From Micromonospora lupini (GTDB taxonomy: Bacteria > Actinomycetota > Actinomycetes > Mycobacteriales > Micromonosporaceae), in contig NZ_JAPENL010000002.1 in the NCBI RefSeq assembly GCF_026342015.1, forward strand, positions 315,001-379,000: a DNA stretch of 64,000 nucleotides, given 5' to 3'. Each line of letters opens with the position of its first letter. The stretch's first letter is position 1. A program made the translations under genes and the position numbers. Below, piece by piece: positions 58,204 through 64,000 of this stretch. The notes beneath the pieces were generated by a model, which saw nothing but the letters and a program-made list of their open reading frames with translations, was not told where the DNA came from and did no database searches.

Positions 58204-58979
58204 CGTCGACCACGACGGCGCCGGAGAGCGCGACCACCGCGGTCGCGCTCTCCGGCGTGACCAAGGTGTACGGACGAGGGTCGAACGCCGTACTGGCCCT
58301 GGACGGGGTCTCCCTGGACGTGGCGCCCGGCGAGTTCGTCTGCCTCGTCGGCGCGTCCGGCTGCGGCAAGAGCACCCTGCTCAACCTGGTCGCCGGCCTG
58401 GACCGGCCCAGCGGCGGGCAGATCGGCATCGCCGGCGGCGCCAATCCGGGGCTCATGTTCCAGGAGCCGGCGCTCTTCCCCTGGCTGACTGTGGACGCGA
58501 ACGTCGAGGTGCCGCTGAAGCTGCGCGGGCTGCCCCGCGCCGAGCGCCGCGAACGGGTGGCCGAGCTGCTGCGCACGGTGCACCTGGCCGAGTTCGGCCG
58601 CAAGCGGCCACACGAGCTGTCCGGCGGCATGCGGCAGCGGGTCGCGCTGGCCCGCACCCTGGCCCTGGACACGCCGGTGCTGCTGATGGACGAGCCGTTC
58701 GGCGCGCTGGACGCCATGACCCGGGACATCCTGCACGACGAACTGGAACGGATCTGGTCCGAGCGCCAGCTCTCGGTGCTCTTCGTGACGCACAACGTCC
58801 GCGAGGCCGCACGCCTGGCCGACCGGATCATCCTGCTCTCCAGCCGCCCCGGCCGGATCATCTACTCCACCGAGGTGGACATCCCCCGGCCACGACGGAT
58901 CGACTCGCCAGAGGTCGCCGCGATCGCCGCCGAGGTCACCGAACGGCTCCGTACGGAGGTGGGCCGCCATGGCCAGTGA
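58200..58979 (+). CDS. ssuB: Sulfonate ABC transporter ATP-binding subunit
   Basis: The 259-residue ATPase has Walker A GASGCGKSTLLNLVAGLDRP, Q loop LMFQEPALFPWL, signature LSGGMRQRVALARTLAL and Walker B VLLMDEPFGALDAMT. It drives uptake with SsuC. It overlaps ssuA by four bases and ssuC by 11 bases, so it is co-translated. The class matches nitrate/sulfonate/taurine ATPases. Confidence 0.95.
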   Translation: MTSTTTAPESATTAVALSGVTKVYGRGSNAVLALDGVSLDVAPGEFVCLVGASGCGKSTLLNLVAGLDRPSGGQIGIAGGANPGLMFQEPALFPWLTVDANVEVPLKLRGLPRAERRERVAELLRTVHLAEFGRKRPHELSGGMRQRVALARTLALDTPVLLMDEPFGALDAMTRDILHDELERIWSERQLSVLFVTHNVREAARLADRIILLSSRPGRIIYSTEVDIPRPRRIDSPEVAAIAAEVTERLRTEVGRHGQ

Positions 58980-59853
58980 CACCCTCACCAGCACGGCGCG
59001 CAGCGACGCGGAGATCTCCGGCCTGGACGCGCTGGAGATCGCCGGGCGAGAGAAGGAGGTGTCCCGCGGCACCCGGCTCTGGGCGGCCACCTGGCCCAAG
59101 CTCGCCGCGCTGGCAATCGTCATCGCCGCCTGGCAGTTGGTCGTGTTGTCGGGCTGGAAACCGCCGTACTCGCTGCCCGGCCCGCTCGTCGTCGGCCGCG
59201 AGCTGGTCTCCCAGGCCCAGGGCCCCCAGCTCTGGGAGGGCCTGGTCACCACGCTGCGGCGGGCCGCCGTCGGGTACGTCTTCTCGGTCGCCGTCGGCCT
59301 GCTGCTGGGCCTGGCGGTGGCCCGGTCCAAGGTGCTGCGGGCCGCCATCGGCTCGATGATCACCGCGTTGCAGACCATGCCGTCGATCGCCTGGTTCCCG
59401 CTTGCCATCCTGCTGTTCGAGCTGAGCGAGAAGGCGATCTTCTTCGTGGTGGTGCTCGGCGCCGCGCCGTCCATCGCCAACGGGGTGATCTCCGGTGTGG
59501 ACTACGTGCCGCCGCTGCTGCTGCGCGCCGGTCGCAACCTGGGCGCCCGGGGGCTCAACCTCTACCGGTACGTGATCGCGCCGGCCGCCCTGCCGGCGAT
59601 CATCGCGGGCCTCAAGCAGGGTTGGGCGTTCTCCTGGCGGAGTCTGATGGCCGGCGAGCTGCTCGTCGTCGGCATCTCGCAGACCTCGCTCGGCGCCCAG
59701 CTCACCTACTCGCGAGAGCTGTCCGACGCGCCGTGGCTCCTCTCCACGATGATCGTCATCCTGGTGCTCGGCCTGGTCGTGGACGCGGCGTTCGGCGCGG
59801 CCGACAAGGCGATCCGCCGTCGCTGGGGCGTACTGGACCAGGCTGGTCAGTGA
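58969..59853 (+). CDS. ssuC: Sulfonate ABC transporter permease
   Basis: The 294-residue protein has about six membrane helices and the permease loop EAA-type motif near LGARGLNLYRYVIAPAALPA. It starts with a long cytoplasmic tail of about 40 residues. It belongs to the SsuC/TauC group. It overlaps ssuB by 11 bases and is followed after one base by the rrf2 gene. Confidence 0.93.
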   Translation: MASDTLTSTARSDAEISGLDALEIAGREKEVSRGTRLWAATWPKLAALAIVIAAWQLVVLSGWKPPYSLPGPLVVGRELVSQAQGPQLWEGLVTTLRRAAVGYVFSVAVGLLLGLAVARSKVLRAAIGSMITALQTMPSIAWFPLAILLFELSEKAIFFVVVLGAAPSIANGVISGVDYVPPLLLRAGRNLGARGLNLYRYVIAPAALPAIIAGLKQGWAFSWRSLMAGELLVVGISQTSLGAQLTYSRELSDAPWLLSTMIVILVLGLVVDAAFGAADKAIRRRWGVLDQAGQ

Positions 59854-59854
59854 C

Positions 59855-60316
59855 GTGTACGTCTCCGCGCGCAGCGACTATGCGCTCCGGGCGATGCTCG
59901 CCGTCGCCGCCGCCGTACGCGGCGGCGGCGACGCGGGCGGTGGTGGCGCCAGCGAGCTGGTGAAGGCGGGCAGCCTGGCCGAGGTGCAGGACATCCCGCT
60001 CAGCTTCCTGCAGGGCATCCTGCTCGACCTGCGCCGGGCCGGTCTGCTGCTCAGCCATCGGGGCGCCGAGGGCGGCTACGCGCTGACCCGGCCAGCCGAG
60101 GAGATCACCGTCGGGGACGTGCTGCGCGCGGTCGGCGGCTCGCTGACCACGGTACGCGGACTGCCTGCCGACCGCGCCGGCTACCACGGGGTGGCTGCCG
60201 GACTCACCGACGTCTGGCTGGCGGTGCACGGGGCGATCGCCACAGTCGTCGACAGCACCAGCCTCGCCGACCTGCTCAGCCGCACCCCTACCGACCGGGC
60301 GTCCACGACGTCCTGA
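59855..60316 (+). CDS. Rrf2-family transcriptional regulator without cysteines
   Basis: The 153-residue protein has the Rrf2 winged helix (ARSDYALRAMLAVAAAV, IPLSFLQGILLDLRRAGLLL and SHRGAEGGYALTRPAEEITV). It has no cysteine, so it cannot hold an iron-sulfur cluster like IscR or NsrR and is more like CymR, which senses sulfur metabolites through a partner. As the last gene of the ssu operon it is a good candidate for control by the GTAGGAAT sites. GTG 59855 follows the ssuC stop by one base. Confidence 0.9.
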   Translation: MYVSARSDYALRAMLAVAAAVRGGGDAGGGGASELVKAGSLAEVQDIPLSFLQGILLDLRRAGLLLSHRGAEGGYALTRPAEEITVGDVLRAVGGSLTTVRGLPADRAGYHGVAAGLTDVWLAVHGAIATVVDSTSLADLLSRTPTDRASTTS

Positions 60317-60326
60317 CCACCGGGGC

Positions 60327-60365
60327 GGTGTGGTCGGGTCGGTGCCCCGCCGGCCCGACCACACC
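60327..60365 (+). terminator. 12-bp perfect hairpin terminator of the ssu operon
   Basis: GGTGTGGTCGGG (60327-60338) and CCCGACCACACC (60354-60365) pair perfectly, 11 bases after the rrf2 stop, followed by TTCG. Confidence 0.8.
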
Positions 60366-60423
60366 TTCGTACCGATCCTGACCGGGCCTGCCCCTCCGCC
60401 GGCACCGGTCGACCGGTCGCTGC

Positions 60424-60624
60424 TCAGCCCCGGTGCTCGACAGTCGGGCCGGAGCCCGGGTCGCCGGGACTGCGCAGCTCCACCAGACCGGCGGGAGCAT
60501 TGCCCGCCGAGGTGGCATGCCAGGGCGCGAAGGCCGCGACCGTCGCGAGCAGCAACCCGGCGAGCCCGACCGCGACCACCAGGATCAGTTCGCGCAGCGC
60601 CCCCGAGCCGGCTTCGCCCGCCAT
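60424..60624 (-). CDS. Small single-helix membrane protein
   Basis: The 66-residue protein has an N-terminal arm, a hydrophobic helix (about 12-33, ELILVVAVGLAGLLLATVAA) and an acidic Pro/Gly tail (LVELRSPGDPGSGPTVE). GGGAGGGG precedes the ATG. Function unknown; it is convergent with the ssu operon. Confidence 0.62.
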   Translation of the reverse strand: MAGEAGSGALRELILVVAVGLAGLLLATVAAFAPWHATSAGNAPAGLVELRSPGDPGSGPTVEHRG

Positions 60625-60832
60625 GGTCACCCCTCCCGCGCCGGGCCCCCCGCCCGACTCCCCCCGGTGGCCAGCTTCGACCACACCGGCCTGGAGCACA
60701 GTCGGCCAGCCGACCCAACAGAGGCTGATTACCGATTCAACCGAACGGTCAGCGGCCGGGGGCATCGCACGCGAACAGGCGTCCCGCCGACCGTTGGACT
60801 CGGTCGGCGGGACGCCTGACGGCATCAGTCGA

Positions 60833-61351
60833 TCAGTACCTGGCGGTGCACCACTGGACGGTCTTGACGTCGTTGACCTGATCCAACTCCGATTCGTACT
60901 GGTAGAAGCAGGCCGAGGCCGTCAGACCCTTGTCGTTGACCATCTTCGACCAGGAGCCGGAGGTACCCAGATCGTCGTACCAGGCGCGCTGCCGGCCATC
61001 CGAGTACCAGCTGAACACCAGCACGCCGCTCATGTAACCGAAGCTGTCGGTCTGCCGCGCCCACGCCGTCCGGCAGAACGCGCTGTACCGCAGCTCCACG
61101 TTGGTCGCGGTCTTCACCGTCTTCGCGTCGCTGGCGCAGGAGCCGCGGACGCTCCCGACCAAGGCGGAATACGTCTGCGAGTCCTTGCCGTCACAGGGGC
61201 TGCCGCACCCGACGGTGGCCGCTGATCCGGCTGCCGGGACGGCCATCGCGCCGACCACGATTGCGGCCGCCAGTACGCCGGCGGTGCGCGCAAGGCGACG
61301 ACGGGAGACTGCGGTGGCGGCCGCGCCGGCACGCCGCAGGAAACTGATCAT
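60833..61351 (-). CDS. Secreted DUF2690 protein
   Basis: The 172-residue protein has a signal peptide with an Arg-rich start and a hydrophobic core (GVLAAAIVVGAMAVPAAGSA). The mature part has six cysteines including GCGSPCDGKDSQ and NVELRYSAFCRTAWAR, characteristic of DUF2690. Such proteins are exported by actinomycetes, often with XRE domains in larger relatives. ATG 61351 follows GAGG by eight bases; ATG 61357 is a possible earlier start. Confidence 0.83.
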   Translation of the reverse strand: MISFLRRAGAAATAVSRRRLARTAGVLAAAIVVGAMAVPAAGSAATVGCGSPCDGKDSQTYSALVGSVRGSCASDAKTVKTATNVELRYSAFCRTAWARQTDSFGYMSGVLVFSWYSDGRQRAWYDDLGTSGSWSKMVNDKGLTASACFYQYESELDQVNDVKTVQWCTARY

Positions 61352-61487
61352 GCGCATGTCCTCATCCAATCGCTTCGCACCGGAGGTGTGTGCGTGCGGA
61401 CATGCCATCAGCGGCCGCCACGACTCGATCACAGCCCCGTCATAACCATCAGGCCGGACGAGCGGTGATGGACCTGCCGAAGACGGA

Positions 61488-61521
61488 ACCGACCCGCCCC
61501 GCCGAAGCGGAACGGGTCGGT
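61488..61521 (-). terminator. Double hairpin terminator of the DEAD-box gene
   Basis: ACCGACCCG (61488-61496) and CGGGTCGGT (61513-61521) form the outer stem, and CCGC/GCGG (61499-61502, 61507-61510) form an inner one. It lies 16 bases downstream of the helicase stop codon. Confidence 0.7.
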
Positions 61522-61536
61522 GAGGTGCCTGAGTGA

Positions 61537-62850
61537 TCAGACGGTACGCGGGCGGCGCGGACGACGGGACCGGCCCGACGCGCGGTGCGCCGGACGAGCG
61601 CCGCCTTCCGTGGCCGAGCCACCGACTGCGCGTCCCCGGCTCACGGCCACCGGCGGGGCGGCGATCGTCACCGGCACACCTGAGGGCTCGCGCGCCCCGG
61701 TGACCCGGGCCAGCGCCTCGTCACCCGGACGCACCTGGACCGACTGCGGCCGGATGCCGGCGGTGGCCATCAGCCGGGACACGTCCCGGCGCTGCTCGGG
61801 CAGGACCAGGGTGACCACGGCGCCGGACTCGCCGGCACGGGCCGTCCGACCACCGCGGTGCAGGTAGTCCTTCGCCTCGGTCGGCGGGTCCACGTTGACC
61901 ACCATGTCGAGGCCGTCGACGTGGATGCCCCGCGCCGCCACGTCCGTGGCGACCAGGGCGGTCACCTGGCCGTTGCGGAACTGCTCCAGGATGCGGGTGC
62001 GCTGCGGCTGGGACTTGCCGCCGTGCAGCGCGGCGGCGCGTACACCCTTGGAGAGCAACTGGCGCGCGAGCCTGTCGGCGCGGTGCTTGGTGCCCATGAA
62101 CAGGATGGTGCGGCCCTCACGGGCGGCGATCCGGGTCAACGCGTCGGGCTTGTCGAGCGCGTCGACGTGCAGCACGTGGTGGGTCATCGCGGTGACCGTG
62201 GCGGTGCCCGGGTCGACCGAGTGGGTCACCGGGCTGCTGAGGAAGCGGCGGACCAGCCGGTCCACGCCGCCGTCCAGGGTGGCGGAGAAGAGCATCCGCT
62301 GACCCTGCGGGGCGACCTGCTCCAGCAGCTTGGTCACCTGCGGCAGGAAGCCCATGTCGGCCATCTGGTCGGCCTCGTCCAGCACGGTGATCTCGACCTG
62401 GTCGAGCCGGGCGTCGCCGCGGTTGATCAGGTCGTGCAGCCGGCCGGGGGTCGCCACGACCACCTCGGCGCCGGCACGCAGCGCGTCCGCCTGCCGCTGC
62501 AACGACAAGCCGCCGACCACCGTGGCGCAGCGCAGACCGACGGCCCGGGCGTACGGGGCCAGCGCGGTGGTCACCTGCTGCGCCAACTCCCGGGTCGGCA
62601 CCAGCACCAGGGCCAGCGGGCGACCCGGCCGGGCCTTGCGGCCGGCGGTGCGAGACAGCAGGGGAAGCCCGAAGGCGAGCGTCTTACCCGAGCCGGTACG
62701 ACCACGGCCGAGCACGTCGCGACCCGCGAGCGAGTCCGGAAGCGTGGCCGACTGGATCGGGAACGGCTCGATGATGCCCTGCGCGGTGAGGGCGCTCAGC
62801 AGCGCCGGCGCCAGACCGGTATGGGCGAAAGACGGAATAACTGTGGTCAC
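61537..62850 (-). CDS. DEAD-box RNA helicase
   Basis: The 437-residue helicase has the Q motif PFPIQSATLP, motif I GRTGSGKT, Ia PTRELAQQV, II DEADQMADMG, III FSATLD, V DVAARGIHVD and VI HRGGRTARAG. The C-terminus is a basic disordered tail (SGRSRRPRRPRTV) that probably grips RNA. Proteins like this unwind rRNA or mRNA at low temperature; the gene lies next to a cold-shock protein gene. GTG 62850 follows GGAAGG by eight bases. The leader contains three hairpins. Confidence 0.95.
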   Translation of the reverse strand: MTTVIPSFAHTGLAPALLSALTAQGIIEPFPIQSATLPDSLAGRDVLGRGRTGSGKTLAFGLPLLSRTAGRKARPGRPLALVLVPTRELAQQVTTALAPYARAVGLRCATVVGGLSLQRQADALRAGAEVVVATPGRLHDLINRGDARLDQVEITVLDEADQMADMGFLPQVTKLLEQVAPQGQRMLFSATLDGGVDRLVRRFLSSPVTHSVDPGTATVTAMTHHVLHVDALDKPDALTRIAAREGRTILFMGTKHRADRLARQLLSKGVRAAALHGGKSQPQRTRILEQFRNGQVTALVATDVAARGIHVDGLDMVVNVDPPTEAKDYLHRGGRTARAGESGAVVTLVLPEQRRDVSRLMATAGIRPQSVQVRPGDEALARVTGAREPSGVPVTIAAPPVAVSRGRAVGGSATEGGARPAHRASGRSRRPRRPRTV

Positions 62851-62861
62851 GCAGAAGCCTT

Positions 62862-62928
62862 CCTCGACGCGGCACGTGTCGAGGGAGGGCGCCGAAGTCG
62901 GCGCTGTCACCGGCGGCAAAAGGCCGCC
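62862..62928 (-). promoter_or_regulatory. Structured leader of the DEAD-box helicase mRNA
   Basis: Three stems are adjacent: CCTCGAC/GTCGAGG (62862-62868, 62878-62884), GCGCCGA/TCGGCGC (62889-62895, 62898-62904) and GGCGGC/GCCGCC (62912-62917, 62923-62928). The first contains part of the GAGG of the ribosome site, so it could act as an RNA thermosensor that opens or refolds in the cold. Confidence 0.5.
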
Positions 62929-63072
62929 AGGACTCACAAGCACGAACCGATTAGGGTACGGGCCGGCCCGCCGCCGGGCCGCCGCCTGCTGGGCAGGTCG
63001 ACGGCGGGGCGGGCCGGTCCCGTCACCGTCACACCCGGAGGGCGCGACGGGTACTACGAACCGATCCGAAGA

Positions 63073-63276
63073 TCAGAGCGGGCGGATGTTCTCCGCCTGC
63101 GGGCCCTTCTGGCCCTGGGTCACCTCGAACTCGACCCGCTGGTTCTCGTCCAGGCTCCGGTAGCCGGAGGACTGGATCGCCGAGAAGTGGGCGAAGACGT
63201 CAGCGCCGCCGCCGTCCGGGGTGATGAAGCCGAAGCCCTTGTCAGCGTTGAACCACTTCACGGTGCCAATAGCCAT
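63073..63276 (-). CDS. Cold-shock domain protein CspA family
   Basis: The 67-residue protein is a single cold-shock domain with [15 protein letters not shown] (RNP1) and DVFAHFSAI (RNP2). It binds single-stranded RNA and DNA and melts mRNA structures. ATG 63276 follows AAGGAG by nine bases. A hairpin in the leader may control translation. It is transcribed in the same direction as the DEAD-box gene, with 222 bp between them. Confidence 0.96.
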   Translation of the reverse strand: MAIGTVKWFNADKGFGFITPDGGGADVFAHFSAIQSSGYRSLDENQRVEFEVTQGQKGPQAENIRPL

Positions 63277-63300
63277 GTGTTTCGTCTCCTTGACGGAACG

Positions 63301-63327
63301 TCGAACCCGCACGTGTTGCGGGCTCGA
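63301..63327 (-). promoter_or_regulatory. Hairpin in the leader of the cold-shock gene
   Basis: TCGAACCCGCA (63301-63311) and TGCGGGCTCGA (63317-63327) pair at 10 of 11 positions, about 25 bases upstream of the ATG. Cold-shock mRNAs in other bacteria have leader structures that are temperature dependent. Confidence 0.45.
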
Positions 63328-63409
63328 AGAGGAGCGCTCCGCGCGGGAATGCGCGAATCGCCTGTCGCTTCTGGTCGCCCCGCCCGGAGAACTCCGGACA
63401 CAACAAAGA

Positions 63410-63438
63410 GCGCCTGGGGCCACAATCCCGCCAGGCGC
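63410..63438 (-). terminator. Hairpin terminator of the AdnB-like gene
   Basis: GCGCCTGG (63410-63417) and CCAGGCGC (63431-63438) form a stem that on the minus strand is followed by TCTTTGTTG. It lies about 65 bases downstream of the AdnB-like stop codon. Confidence 0.6.
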
Positions 63439-63502
63439 ACACAGAGTCTCTGGTAACCAAAACTGCAACCCGGTCAACGTATCATGGTTTTCCCGCCCGC
63501 GG

Positions 63503-64000
63503 TCAATCTTGGGCAGAATCTTCGGGCAACTGGGCGATCATGGCCGTGAGCCCTGTCACATCCAGCAGGTCGGCGGGTCGAACCGTCACGCCGTGCCGGA
63601 CGTAGTGGAAGGCCGCGCCCACCCGGTCGACGGGCACGCCGGCCAGCTCCGCCCAGGCCAACCGGTACACGGCCAGCTGCACGGCGGCCACGTCCGCCGC
63701 CGGCCCGGTCGGCTGCGCGCCCGTCTTCCAGTCGACCACGTCGAACCGCCCACCCGGCCGGGCGAAGACGGCGTCCATCCGCCCCCGCACCACCACTCGA
63801 GCGATCACCGTGGCGAACGGCACCTCCACCTCCACCGGCACCCGGTCGGCCCACTCGCTGGCCAGGAAGCGCTCCTGCAACTCGACAAGCGCCTCGTCCG
63901 GCGCGGCGTCCGCATCTGCCGCGCCGGGCAGCTCGTCCAGGTCGAGCAACCGGTCGGCGCCGAAACGCTGCTCCAGCCAGGCGTGGAACGCGGTGCCGCG
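63503..64000 (-). CDS. PD-(D/E)XK nuclease end of an AdnB-like helicase-nuclease (partial)
   Basis: The frame runs to the window edge, so only the last 165 codons are visible. [20 protein letters not shown] begins the visible part. The nuclease motif appears in [23 protein letters not shown] (Asp, Asp and Lys metal site) with [15 protein letters not shown] after it. AdnAB is the mycobacterial double-strand break resection machine (Rv3202c/Rv3201c), and its position close to nudC and uvrD2 is conserved. A RecB-family exonuclease of another type remains possible. Confidence 0.82.
   Translation of the reverse strand, partial: RGTAFHAWLEQRFGADRLLDLDELPGAADADAAPDEALVELQERFLASEWADRVPVEVEVPFATVIARVVVRGRMDAVFARPGGRFDVVDWKTGAQPTGPAADVAAVQLAVYRLAWAELAGVPVDRVGAAFHYVRHGVTVRPADLLDVTGLTAMIAQLPEDSAQD

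Noticed and set aside
1..64000. CRISPR arrays, transposases, integrases, toxin-antitoxin pairs, rRNA genes
   Set aside because: No regularly spaced repeats, no transposase or recombinase motif and no rRNA sequence were seen. The only tandem repeat is the 39-bp coding repeat at 30747.

Overview
The window is a chromosomal segment of a very GC-rich actinobacterium, most likely Micromonospora or a close relative in the Micromonosporaceae. The evidence is near-saturated GC at third codon positions, frequent GTG starts, WhiB proteins, a SigR/RsrA-type redox switch, DUF5709, DUF5679 and DUF397 proteins, a UPF0182 protein and a 24-residue bL37 gene. Two blocks keep the gene order that I recall for Mycobacterium tuberculosis. 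One is pdtaS - biotin carrier - rshA - sigH - SRAP - aroA - rsgA (Rv3220c to Rv3228). The other is UPF0182 - PDZ/S16 protease - zincin - ThiF-like - ABC1 kinase - whiB7 - uvrD2 - mrx1 - nudC, with an AdnB-like nuclease end further on (Rv3193c to Rv3202c). I see no transposase, phage or CRISPR array.

Layout. 0-10 kb: the end of an aldo/keto reductase, a membrane glycosyltransferase, a perfect 26-bp inverted repeat, PdtaS-like histidine kinase, SIS isomerase-like protein, TPR protein, a DHA2 efflux pump with its divergent TetR regulator, a GNAT acetyltransferase and a small biotin carrier. 10-18 kb: bL37, the SigR/RsrA (SigH/RshA) pair with its own autoregulatory promoter, a hydrolase, a WhiB protein, SRAP, aroA, rsgA, hisN and a membrane protein. 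18-32.7 kb: a glycosyltransferase, SDR, two ATPase-type anti-sigma-like proteins, a NarL-type two-component system, a divergent PRPP synthetase, glpK, purC, a sugar-binding lipoprotein, then a small accessory patch with a secreted tandem-repeat peptide, a lipoprotein and an AraC regulator. 32.7-33 kb: two tandem initiator tRNA genes. 33-34.5 kb: a SigE-family ECF sigma factor with an overlapping membrane partner. 34.6-53.2 kb: the conserved UPF0182-to-nudC block, including whiB7 with a complete transcription attenuator. 53.2-64 kb: an M16 peptidase pair, a divergent sulfonate utilisation locus (ssuD / ssuABC-rrf2), small secreted or membrane proteins, a DEAD-box helicase, a cold-shock protein and the 3' end of an AdnB-like nuclease.

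How the parts work together. Three stress circuits can be read from the DNA. (1) Thiol stress: the SigR-type sigma factor and its zinc anti-sigma factor share an operon, and a GGAAT-N19-GTT promoter precedes the longer form of the sigma gene. The same motif with the same spacing precedes the mycoredoxin gene 37 kb away. (2) Ribosome-targeting antibiotics: whiB7 lies behind an 82-codon leader ORF whose 3' end can form an antiterminator with the 5' arm of an intrinsic terminator. (3) Sulfur limitation: an Rrf2 regulator without cysteines closes the ssuABC operon, and two GTAGGAAT-containing inverted repeats lie between ssuD and ssuA. The least explained item is the 63-residue secreted peptide made of 13-residue TAGNWMP repeats at 30660-30851. 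All calls come from reading the sequence; no database search was run.
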